Source of the DNA: Paenibacillaceae bacterium
Lineage (GTDB): Bacteria; Bacillota; Bacilli; Paenibacillales; NBRC-103111
Direction: 5' to 3'
DNA: 6,524 nt
Assembly (NCBI GenBank): GCA_020697475.1
Contig: JAJFMO010000218.1
Coordinates: 1 to 6,524 of the forward strand
The position numbers and the translations under genes are program-made. This document shows, one piece after another, positions 1 through 5,896 of this stretch. The first letter of the stretch is position 1, and every line of letters starts with the position of its first letter. The notes below the pieces were generated by a model. The model saw nothing but the letters and a program-made list of their open reading frames with translations. It was not told the origin of the DNA and did no database searches.

Positions 1-258
1 ATTATTCGACCGATTTCAGACCTTCGTAATCATTTCAATGCCATTTCTGAGACTTGCCATAAAGAGGCTCAACCAGACTTTATTACCAAGAATGGACAAG
101 GTGACCTTGTTGCCATGAGCCAAGCTTTTCTTATAGATTTGTATCAAAAACTGGCCGTTGCTGACAAGGAAGCTGCAGACCTTAACGTTGTAGAGATGAG
201 TCACGAGGATATGATGAATAAATTAAGGAAAAGAATCCATGACAAACTATCCAATTAG
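1..258 (+). CDS. Type II antitoxin, Phd/YefM family (5' end cut by window)
   Basis: The reading frame is open from base 1 to a TAG at 256-258, giving 85 residues. It begins IIRPISDLRNHFNAIS, which matches the start of Phd/YefM antitoxins, so probably only the initiator Met is missing. In this family the N-terminal half forms a dimeric DNA-binding fold that represses the operon, and the C-terminal half wraps and neutralises the toxin. The segment ITKNGQGDLVAMS is the usual family strand-turn region. The acidic/basic helical tail (about residues 45-85) would be the toxin-binding part. The gene overlaps the next frame (ATG at 239) by 20 nt, the normal translational coupling of antitoxin and toxin. 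Its partner is truncated, so this antitoxin is probably an orphan or acts only as a repressor. The family call is from sequence recognition; the orphan status is inferred. Confidence 0.85.
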   Translation: MIRPISDLRNHFNAISETCHKEAQPDFITKNGQGDLVAMSQAFLIDLYQKLAVADKEAADLNVVEMSHEDMMNKLRKRIHDKLSN

Positions 259-418
259 ATACCTACCGGCAGCCGATCGGGATTTAATGGATATTACGGA
301 CTATATCATGGTGGATAATCCTGAAGCTGCGTATGAAATGATTGATAAAATTGATGCTGCCATCACACGGCTAGGGCAGTTTCCGCCTAGCTGCCCTGAG
401 CCGGATGATGAACGACTT
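239..418 (+). pseudogene. ParE/RelE-family toxin, 3'-truncated remnant
   Basis: The frame starts with ATG at 239 inside the antitoxin gene. Residues 1-60 read like a ParE/RelE-superfamily toxin: YPIRYLPAADRDLMDITDYI, then VDNPEAAYEMIDKIDAAI, then LGQFPPSCPEPDDERL. Homologues continue for about 35-40 more residues with an LGYR-type segment, the core strands (consensus like YLVFYVI) and a final IHGxRDY-type segment carrying functional residues. None of these is present in any frame here. Instead the frame runs on as low-similarity sequence to TAG at 623-625, antisense to the sulfatase 3' end, which would make a chimera of 128 residues. ParE members poison DNA gyrase and RelE members cleave mRNA on the ribosome; the remnant cannot be assigned to either. 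Loss of the C-terminal core strands should make it inactive. The end at 418 is my estimate of where homology stops. Confidence 0.8.
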
Positions 419-444
419 ATGATCATTTGTTTTAAAAGCTCGAA

Positions 445-1929
445 TCAACGAAACTGCTCGGGCACCGGCGAGTACGGAATCGAATATCCCGCCTCAATCA
501 ACGCCGCCCTGCCGCCGTTCTCTTCGATTTTCGCTTGCTGGTACCCGAAAGCTTGCGCGTTCACCTCGTCGGGATCGCAGACCGCGTACAACTCTCGCCG
601 GCAAGCAGCCAGCACATCTGCGTAGTCAGCCTCCCGCGCCAAATCGCGAAGCTCGTCCGGGTCCGCCTCCAAGTCAAACAACTGCGGCTCATACCCGACA
701 TAATGCACGTACTTGTAGCGGCCTTTGCGGATCATGAATATTCCCGTACACGAAGCGGAGGCATGGTATTCGCAGAACATCGTCCTCTCAGGCTGCGCCT
801 CTCCCCTGGCAATAGGCAACAGCGATTGACCATCCAACTCCGCCGCGCAATCCGCCTCCTGCGAAACGCCCACCGCATCCAATATCGTCGGAAAACAATC
901 AACCAAAGAAACCGGCGTCTCATTCACCACACCTTCCGGCAAACCCGGACCTGCCATAATGAACGGAGTTCCAGCCGAGCCTTCGTACATCGTATGCTTG
1001 AACCAAAGCCCTTGTTTGCCGGCCATATCCCCATGATCCGAAGTGTACATAACGAGAGTATCCCCTTCGAGCCCACAGTCCTTGATCGCCTTTAACACTT
1101 GGCCTACTTGCGCGTCCATAAAGCTGCACAGCCCGTAGTAAGCCGCCATCGCCTTGCGTACGACCGGCTCCGGCAGTTCATCGGTCAAGTCCCACACGCG
1201 CCGAAACTCCTCAAGTACCGGATGCATCGGCCGCTCGGCAAAACTATATTGTTTGGGCCACTCCAACCGCTCCTGATCATACAACCGATAAAATTGTTCA
1301 GGACAAATCAACGGAAAATGCGGGGTCACGTACGAAATAAACACTGCCCACGGCTTATCCGGCGGATTCGCCGCCCGCTCCTGCAAGAAACGCACTGCCT
1401 CCTCGGTAATTCCCCGATCATATCGGGTATACGACGACTCCCCCGGGCCGGCCCCCAAGATCTTCTTGCGCGTTTCGGGACGAACCGGCATCTCCTCACG
1501 GATCAGCGAAAATAAATCGCCGATCACGTCCACGACATGCAATGAAATGCGCTGGTCGGGAAATCCGGAATCGTCTTCCACACTGCGATAATGCAGCTTG
1601 CCGATCGTCGTCACTTCATGCCCTGCCTCGAGCAACCGATGCCCCCAACTTGGCGGTTCCCCCGTATATGGCGTGCTGTTGTCCCACGAACCGATACGGT
1701 GCGCGTATCTCCCGGTTGCCATACTGGCCCGCGAAGGAACGCAAATCGTGTTGTTACAGTACGCGTTCGCGAAACGCACCCCGCGCGCTGCGAGCGCATC
1801 CAAATTTGGCGTCACTAGATCGGGATGCCCGGTGCACCCCATCATCGCCTTATTGTGCTCGTCCGAGCAAATCCATACTACGTTCATCGGCTTCCCCGCC
1901 ACTACGTTTTCCATTGTCCGCTCCCCCAT
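445..1929 (-). CDS. Sulfatase, Cys-type formylglycine family (choline-sulfatase/arylsulfatase-like)
   Basis: This encodes 494 residues of the alkaline-phosphatase-like sulfatase superfamily, hydrolysing sulfate esters. The N-terminal metal site is CSDEHN (residues 21-26). The maturation signature is CVPSRASMATGR (63-74), where Cys63 would be converted to formylglycine. Further active-site elements are GKLHY (110-114), HFPL (204-207), SDHGD (297-301) and the KHTMYEGSAGTPF block (311-323), all expected of a working enzyme. The C-terminal part (about 380-494) with LFDLEADPDE is typical of the family. No signal peptide is visible, so a cytoplasmic enzyme is likely. The chosen ATG (1927-1929) has AGAGG 5 nt upstream. 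Met6 has GGGGAG 6 nt upstream and is a real alternative, and Met15 (MNVVWICSD) is possible by alignment. It is divergent from the oxygenase gene. No maturase, transporter or terminator accompanies it here. The substrate is unknown; choline sulfate or an organic/glycan sulfate are guesses. Confidence 0.88.
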   Translation of the reverse strand: MGERTMENVVAGKPMNVVWICSDEHNKAMMGCTGHPDLVTPNLDALAARGVRFANAYCNNTICVPSRASMATGRYAHRIGSWDNSTPYTGEPPSWGHRLLEAGHEVTTIGKLHYRSVEDDSGFPDQRISLHVVDVIGDLFSLIREEMPVRPETRKKILGAGPGESSYTRYDRGITEEAVRFLQERAANPPDKPWAVFISYVTPHFPLICPEQFYRLYDQERLEWPKQYSFAERPMHPVLEEFRRVWDLTDELPEPVVRKAMAAYYGLCSFMDAQVGQVLKAIKDCGLEGDTLVMYTSDHGDMAGKQGLWFKHTMYEGSAGTPFIMAGPGLPEGVVNETPVSLVDCFPTILDAVGVSQEADCAAELDGQSLLPIARGEAQPERTMFCEYHASASCTGIFMIRKGRYKYVHYVGYEPQLFDLEADPDELRDLAREADYADVLAACRRELYAVCDPDEVNAQAFGYQQAKIEENGGRAALIEAGYSIPYSPVPEQFR

Positions 1930-2020
1930 TTCTGCCTCTTGTTCTGAAACCTAACAGATGATTTTATGATAAGATAGACGTAAAAGATTTCCACTCCCAA
2001 TCACGAAAGGAGACTTTCAC
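1930..2020. promoter_or_regulatory. Divergent intergenic region with candidate overlapping promoters
   Basis: This 91-nt A/T-rich spacer separates the divergent sulfatase and oxygenase genes, so it must hold the promoters of both unless transcription enters from elsewhere. For the plus strand the best -10 is TATGAT (1965-1970), with a weak -35 TTCTGA (1942-1947) and a 17-nt spacer. For the minus strand a candidate is TTGGGA (complement of 1995-2000), an 18-nt spacer and TATCTT (complement of 1971-1976). The two sets overlap or abut, which would allow joint control. I see no clear operator. Both matches are imperfect, so confidence is low. Confidence 0.35.
2005..2012 (+). promoter_or_regulatory. 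Ribosome binding site deciding a TTG start
   Basis: GAAAGGAG lies 8 nt before TTG at 2021-2023. No ATG or GTG in this frame has a comparable signal nearby, so this site supports the TTG start of the oxygenase gene. Confidence 0.75.
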
Positions 2021-2767
2021 TTGAGCGAAAACGCTTTACTTAGCGCTGAGCAAGTGGACTTCTATCACAATCAAGGATATTTGCTTCATCACAAGCCGTT
2101 GTTTTCCCCAGAGAAATTGGACAAATTGACGGGAATCTTTGAAGAGCACCTTGCAAGGAAAGGCAGCAAGTTGTCCGACGAACTCGACACTCCCCATTTT
2201 CACGATGAACGGCTGTTGGAGTTTTTGCTCGCGGACGAAGTCCTGGATGTAGTTGAACCCATCATCGGTCCGAATATCGCTCTTTGGTCGAGCCACTTTA
2301 TTTGCAAAGATCCCTATGTAGGGCGCGCGACGCCTTGGCATGAAGATTCCGCCTACTGGAGAAGGCGGGTCGACCACTTCAATTACATTATAACCGTTTG
2401 GCTGGCGCTCGACCCGAGCAACAAAGAAAACGGTTGCATGAGAGTCATTCCGGGGACCCACAGGAATGGTTTTTCCGAATATGAAGCGGTTGACGCGACC
2501 AGGAATACGTTCAAAAGCCAAATCAAAAACGTGGACGAGTCGAAAGCTGTTTATTTTGAACTCGATCGAGGGGAATGTTCGTTGCACGATTCGCGAATCA
2601 TTCACGGGGCAACGGCGAATACGAGTCCCCACCGCAGATGCGGATACACGATGCGTTACTTTTCTACAGACATCAAAGTCGACACGATTCATCCGCGCAA
2701 CGATGGCTTCAAAATATGGCTGGCACGCGGCAAAGACGTAGCTGGAAACTCCTATGTAAACGGCTGA
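2021..2767 (+). CDS. Phytanoyl-CoA dioxygenase (PhyH)-family Fe(II)/2-oxoglutarate oxygenase
   Basis: This encodes 248 residues, typical for PhyH-family non-haem iron oxygenases, which hydroxylate a small organic substrate while decarboxylating 2-oxoglutarate. The iron-binding facial triad is visible as HED in TPWHEDSAYW (His107, Asp109) and the distal His195 in RIIHGATANTS. Arg206 (or Arg205) in HRRCGYTMRYF, about 11 residues after the distal His, is the expected 2-oxoglutarate anchor. The block VWLALDPSNKENGCMRVIPGTH (127-147) is the characteristic family core, and the N-terminus (VDFYHNQGYLL) is also typical. The start is TTG with a strong GAAAGGAG, a combination that tempers translation. 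No signal peptide or membrane segment is seen. It is divergent from the sulfatase gene, suggesting a shared pathway, for example opening or modifying a sulfated compound, but that is inference. The substrate cannot be read from the sequence, as family members range from catabolic to biosynthetic. Confidence 0.87.
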   Translation: MSENALLSAEQVDFYHNQGYLLHHKPLFSPEKLDKLTGIFEEHLARKGSKLSDELDTPHFHDERLLEFLLADEVLDVVEPIIGPNIALWSSHFICKDPYVGRATPWHEDSAYWRRRVDHFNYIITVWLALDPSNKENGCMRVIPGTHRNGFSEYEAVDATRNTFKSQIKNVDESKAVYFELDRGECSLHDSRIIHGATANTSPHRRCGYTMRYFSTDIKVDTIHPRNDGFKIWLARGKDVAGNSYVNG

Positions 2768-2784
2768 CTTCCTCGTTGCCACTC

Positions 2785-2968
2785 CTAACGATTACTACAC
2801 GCGTTAATAGGGCAAATTTGGGGTCTGGATCGCACTAACGATTGCCACGCGCGCTATTTGGACCTTTTCACCACAATTGTGGGAAAATGTACGGAATAAC
2901 GTTGCCGGCAATCGTTAGATTCCAGAAGCAGCGGATTTCGGTGAATTAACGACGCTAGCAATCGTTAG
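2785..2968. repeat. Mirror-symmetric array of four imperfect inverted repeats (REP/BIME-like)
   Basis: Four copies of a ~22-nt element lie in the convergent gap between the oxygenase gene and obg: 2785-2806 and 2835-2856 in forward orientation, 2897-2918 and 2947-2968 inverted. Each begins (in its own orientation) with CTAACGATT followed by G or A, and ends near CGTTA, so each is itself a small imperfect hairpin. Spacing is 50, 62 and 50 nt. The whole block is symmetric about 2876/2877, the centre of the CCACAATTGTGG palindrome. Aligning the left arm with the reverse complement of the right arm keeps all elements in register, with matches also outside them (TATT after the inner element, TTTTC near the centre). 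No ORF, tRNA or convincing T-tailed terminator is seen in 2768-2990. It is probably a dispersed intergenic repeat of this lineage; possible roles include mRNA 3'-end structure for two convergent genes or a protein-binding site. Confidence 0.8.
2865..2887. repeat. Central palindrome of the repeat array
   Basis: CCACAATTGTGG (2871-2882) is a perfect 12-bp palindrome. TTTTC (2865-2869) and GAAAA (2883-2887) extend the pairing with one unpaired A at 2870. It sits exactly at the symmetry centre of the surrounding array. The T-tract is on the 5' side and the A-tract on the 3' side on both strands, so it does not have intrinsic terminator form. Confidence 0.8.
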
Positions 2969-2990
2969 CGGCAAATGACCGATCGACCCG

Positions 2991-4343
2991 CTACTCCTTC
3001 TCGTCGAACTCGAACTCGAAGTCGCCGATGCGGATCGTCTGGCCGTCCACCGCGCCGCGCTTGCGCAGCTCTTCGTCTACGCCCATCTTCCGCAAAATGC
3101 GGGCGAATCGCAGCACCGCCTCTTGCGAGCTGAAGTTCGTCCGCTTGATCAGCTTCTCGATGCCGGGGCTATCGATGACGAAATCTTCGTTTTCGCGGCG
3201 GATCGTGAACTCATTGCCCTCTCGCGGCTCCAAACGGTAAACTTTCCGATTTTCGCCGCCTTCTGAGCCTTCGACATCACCGACCCCAGCAGCCCCACCG
3301 GCGCCTGCAACTGCAAACCCCGCCAAATCCACCGGCGCCTTCTCCAGCTCATCCATCACCTTATACAGCAGCTCATCGATCCCCTTACGCGTCGCCGCCG
3401 AGATCGGGCACACCGTCCACTCCACGCCGGGCGCCTCCTGCGCCATCCGCTCGCGAAACGCCTGCAAATTCGCTTCCGCTTCCGGCAAATCCATCTTGTT
3501 GGCCGCAATAATTTGCGGTCTCTCCTCAAGCTGGGCGTTGTACAGCCTCAGTTCATCGTTGATCTGCCGCCAGTCGTCGAACGGATCGCGCTCTTCCGAG
3601 CCCGACATGTCAACGACGTGGACGATTACCCGCGTCCGCTCGATATGACGCAGAAACTCATGCCCGAGCCCGGCCCCTTCATGCGCGCCTTCGATCAGGC
3701 CCGGCAAATCCGCCATCACGAAGCTTCGCCCATCCGGCAGCCCGACCACCCCAAGATTCGGAGTAAGCGTCGTAAAATGATACGAGCCAATTTTCGGCTT
3801 GGCCGCCGAAACGACCGACAACAGCGTCGACTTGCCGACGCTCGGAAACCCGACAAGCCCGGCGTCGGCCAGCACCTTCAGCTCCAGCACGACCCAACGC
3901 GCCTCGCCCTCATCGCCGTTCTCGGCCACGGCCGGCGCCGGATTGTTCGGCGTCGCGAAGCGGATGTTGCCGCGCCCGCCGCGCCCGCCGCGCGCGACGA
4001 CAAGCTCCTGGCCTTCCCGTACCAGGTCGCCGAGCACTTCCTGCGTATCGTCGTCGACAACAACCGTGCCCGGCGGCACGCGGACATACATGTCGTCAGC
4101 GCTCGCCCCGTGCTGACTCTTGTTGCGCCCTTTCTCCCCGGCCGGCGCCTTGAAATGCTTCTGATAGCGAAAATCCATCAGAGTGCGCAGCCCCTCGTCG
4201 ACGCGAAAAATCACGTCGCCGCCATTGCCCCCGTCGCCGCCTGCAGGCCCGCCGGCCGGCACATATTTCTCGCGGCGAAACGACACGATCCCGTCGCCGC
4301 CGTCGCCCCCTTTGACATAAATTTTCGCCTTGTCAACAAACAT
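2991..4343 (-). CDS. obg: GTPase Obg (ObgE/CgtA)
   Basis: This encodes 450 residues of the essential, ribosome-associated GTPase that acts in late 50S assembly and stress and growth control; in Bacillus it is also needed for sporulation and the SigB response. Domains in order are the glycine-rich Obg fold (about 1-158, with GGDGGDG and AGGDGGNGGD), the G domain (about 159-335) and the C-terminal OCT domain (about 367-445). G motifs are GFPSVGKS (165-172), FTTLTP (190-195), DLPGLIEGA (212-220), NKMD (282-285) and SAA (315-317), all intact. The ATG overlaps the spo0B stop by 11 nt and has AGGAGAGG (complement of 4353-4360) upstream, so the two genes are translationally coupled. The protein is longer than the ~428-residue Bacillus subtilis Obg, mainly through a Gly/Ala/Glu-rich linker at about 340-366 between G and OCT domains. 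No clear terminator follows the stop; the inverted-repeat array lies just beyond. Confidence 0.97.
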   Translation of the reverse strand: MFVDKAKIYVKGGDGGDGIVSFRREKYVPAGGPAGGDGGNGGDVIFRVDEGLRTLMDFRYQKHFKAPAGEKGRNKSQHGASADDMYVRVPPGTVVVDDDTQEVLGDLVREGQELVVARGGRGGRGNIRFATPNNPAPAVAENGDEGEARWVVLELKVLADAGLVGFPSVGKSTLLSVVSAAKPKIGSYHFTTLTPNLGVVGLPDGRSFVMADLPGLIEGAHEGAGLGHEFLRHIERTRVIVHVVDMSGSEERDPFDDWRQINDELRLYNAQLEERPQIIAANKMDLPEAEANLQAFRERMAQEAPGVEWTVCPISAATRKGIDELLYKVMDELEKAPVDLAGFAVAGAGGAAGVGDVEGSEGGENRKVYRLEPREGNEFTIRRENEDFVIDSPGIEKLIKRTNFSSQEAVLRFARILRKMGVDEELRKRGAVDGQTIRIGDFEFEFDEKE

Positions 4344-5115
4344 TTCGTATGTCCTCTCCTATCGGAAACGAGGCGCGCAGCGCCACCGTCACCCTTTGCT
4401 CATCATATTCGTCCTCTTCCAGCTCCACCGCATCGGCATATCGCTGCAAGATCCGCTCGACCGCCAGCTGCAAAGCATCCTTATCATAAGATCCGCTAAA
4501 AACAAATTCGACGGCCAATTCCCGCTCCAGCCGAGTAATTTCCACACTAAGACCGTTCGATCCGTCTGCCGTCGCCAACGCATGAGCGTCGAATGAGGCT
4601 ACAAGATGGCGAAAGCAATCGGCCAACCGATCCGCTTCCAGTCCTAGCTTACGCAAATTGACTTCCTCGGACAGCTCGACATCGAGCGTCATCGACTTGC
4701 CTCCCGATTCGAAAGTCAACAAAAACGTCGCCAACTCCGCCACGCCAAGCCGCGACACATAGCTTTCCTGCAACGCTTTCGCCTTTATTCTCTCCATCGC
4801 CGGCTTCAGCTTATCCCATTTTTTCAACTGCAAATATCCATAGAGCAACTGGAGCTCGTTCATCCACTGATGGCGGGCGTGGCTCAGGACGCCAATCATT
4901 TTCTCTTCTTGGGCAGCCTGCGCGCGATCCAACTCCAACCGATGGCGCAACCCGATCTCGCGTTCCCGTATGTAGACGATGAAGAAAACGCATACGCCAA
5001 TCACGATGCCAAGTAAAAGGCGCATCGCCCATCCCGCCGAGATCGCGATCAACGCCGCCATGGCCACCGCCGCCAACACGACGGGAACCGCCGTCATCCA
5101 TCCACGTGTTCGCAT
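4333..5115 (-). CDS. spo0B: Spo0B-like sporulation phosphotransferase with N-terminal membrane anchor
   Basis: Spo0B passes phosphate from Spo0F-P to Spo0A in the sporulation phosphorelay. From the chosen ATG (5113-5115) the product has 260 residues. Two hydrophobic segments (about 7-27 and 33-49) with a very short turn predict a membrane hairpin with the rest in the cytoplasm. The phosphoacceptor helix is LSHARHQWMNELQLLYGYLQ, with His82 aligned to His30 of Bacillus subtilis Spo0B (SRHDWMNKLQL), followed by the second helix of the dimerising bundle and a degenerate kinase-like C-terminal domain without ATP-binding motifs. The ATG has GGAG 8 nt upstream (complement of 5124-5127). An in-frame GTG at 5148 would add 11 residues but has no ribosome binding site. 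The stop overlaps obg by 11 nt. A terminator lies 50 nt before the start and I see no good promoter in between. B. subtilis Spo0B is a soluble protein of about 192 residues, so the anchor is the notable difference. Confidence 0.9.
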   Translation of the reverse strand: MRTRGWMTAVPVVLAAVAMAALIAISAGWAMRLLLGIVIGVCVFFIVYIREREIGLRHRLELDRAQAAQEEKMIGVLSHARHQWMNELQLLYGYLQLKKWDKLKPAMERIKAKALQESYVSRLGVAELATFLLTFESGGKSMTLDVELSEEVNLRKLGLEADRLADCFRHLVASFDAHALATADGSNGLSVEITRLERELAVEFVFSGSYDKDALQLAVERILQRYADAVELEEDEYDEQRVTVALRASFPIGEDIRNVC

Positions 5116-5164
5116 TGCGTCCGCTCCGTTTCTCCCATTCAAGTCCACACAATCGATTCATGAT

Positions 5165-5198
5165 AAAAATGCCCCGGCGAATCGGGTTCGCCGGAGCA
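5165..5198 (-). terminator. Rho-independent terminator after rpmA
   Basis: On the minus strand a 12-bp stem (TGCTCCGGCGAA with TTCGCCGGGGCA, one G·U pair) closes a 5-nt loop CCCGA and is followed directly by TTTTT. It lies 14 nt after the rpmA stop and 50 nt before the spo0B start. It should end most transcripts of the ribosomal protein operon, leaving spo0B-obg to read-through or to an unseen promoter. Confidence 0.92.
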
Positions 5199-5212
5199 CC
5201 TGTGACGAAAAA

Positions 5213-5524
5213 TTAAACTTGTGCGGCGGCTGCCACCGGCGCATCAGTAAGGGGATATACGCTCACTTTCTTGCGGTCTCTGCCCCATCTCTCAAACTTG
5301 ACGACTCCTTCAACCTTTGCGAACAACGTATCGTCCGAACCGATGCCCACGTTGTTGCCCGGGTGAATCTTCGTTCCGCGCTGGCGAACCAGGATACTGC
5401 CGGCGGTAACGGCTTGGCCGTCCGCACGCTTCACGCCAAGACGCTTGCCGATACTGTCACGGCCGTTCTTCGTGGAGCCGACACCCTTCTTCGAAGCGAA
5501 CAGCTGCAAATCCAATTTCAACAT
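5213..5524 (-). CDS. rpmA: 50S ribosomal protein L27 (with Prp-cleaved N-terminal extension)
   Basis: L27 is a large-subunit protein whose N-terminus reaches the peptidyl transferase centre. The 103-residue product begins MLKLDLQLFASKKGVGSTKNGRDS, then carries the family core (KRADGQAVTAGSILVRQRGTKIHPG and DDTLFAKVEGVVKFE). The segment LQLFA before SKKG is the Firmicute extension that the protease Prp removes to expose the functional N-terminus; its gene lies immediately upstream. The ATG at 5522-5524 has GGAGGTG 6 nt upstream (complement of 5531-5537). A TTG six codons earlier is rejected because the ribosome binding site falls inside that extension. The tail (DAPVAAAAQV) is slightly longer than in many L27 proteins. 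Confidence 0.97.
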   Translation of the reverse strand: MLKLDLQLFASKKGVGSTKNGRDSIGKRLGVKRADGQAVTAGSILVRQRGTKIHPGNNVGIGSDDTLFAKVEGVVKFERWGRDRKKVSVYPLTDAPVAAAAQV

Positions 5525-5543
5525 ATTTGTCACCTCCGACAAG

Positions 5544-5882
5544 CTAAATATCCGATTCCTTCATGCTTATATATTTGCCGTGATAAGTTTCTTTAATCGC
5601 CCGCAGCATAACCAGCATCGATTCGAGCAACAGACCGGCTTGCCGTTCTTGTTCTTCGGTTATGCCTTCCGGCAAAGCCGCCGACAATAAGCCTTTGGCC
5701 ATCCGATGCTCCATCATGACACCGACTACTTCCTCGATCGCATTCACCGTTCCCACCGTTACGGAGGAAACCCCTGCGCAGACGAGGTCCTTGCCCGGCT
5801 TGTCAAACTCTGCGTGGCCGCTCACCTGGAACGACCGGATCGACCGATCCGACTGGCGACGATTCACAAGGATCTCAATCAT
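5544..5882 (-). CDS. prp: Ribosomal-processing cysteine protease Prp (YsxB)
   Basis: This encodes 112 residues, normal for Prp. The enzyme removes the short N-terminal extension of ribosomal protein L27 in Firmicutes. The catalytic dyad is visible as His23 in SGHAEFDKPG and Cys35 in DLVCAGVSSVT, the two conserved family blocks. The central helix (TVNAIEEVV) and the acidic C-terminal helix (EEQERQAGLLLESMLVMLRAI) are also typical. The gene lies 14 nt after rplU and 19 nt before rpmA, so protease and substrate are made from one transcript. The ATG has a modest GGTGG 7 nt upstream (complement of 5890-5894), weaker than those of the flanking ribosomal genes, which fits a lower dose for the enzyme. 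The matching cleavage motif is present in the downstream L27. Confidence 0.94.
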   Translation of the reverse strand: MIEILVNRRQSDRSIRSFQVSGHAEFDKPGKDLVCAGVSSVTVGTVNAIEEVVGVMMEHRMAKGLLSAALPEGITEEQERQAGLLLESMLVMLRAIKETYHGKYISMKESDI

Positions 5883-5896
5883 CGTTCAACCACCGC

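Noticed and set aside
239..625. A 128-residue complete protein starting as the toxin
   Set aside because: Toxin similarity stops near residue 60, and the remainder is antisense to the well-conserved sulfatase C-terminus.
2036..2782. A 248-residue minus-strand frame opposite the oxygenase gene
   Set aside because: It mirrors a gene with an intact catalytic triad and a strong ribosome binding site; its own translation shows no family features.
2865..2887. A bidirectional intrinsic terminator for the convergent genes
   Set aside because: The T-tract lies 5' and the A-tract 3' of the stem on both strands, the reverse of terminator form.
2785..2968. A CRISPR array
   Set aside because: The repeats are imperfect, occur in both orientations and are symmetric about a centre; spacing is not uniform and no cas gene is present.
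3513..4499. A 328-residue plus-strand frame opposite obg and spo0B
   Set aside because: Its Arg/Ala/Pro-rich composition is typical of the antisense of GC-rich genes, and it spans two clearly recognised genes.
4333..5148. Spo0B starting at GTG 5148
   Set aside because: There is no ribosome binding site before the GTG, whereas ATG 5115 has GGAG at 8 nt. Kept only as an alternative.
5213..5542. L27 starting at TTG 5542
   Set aside because: The GGAGGTG site lies inside this extension and the family starts at MLKLDLQ.
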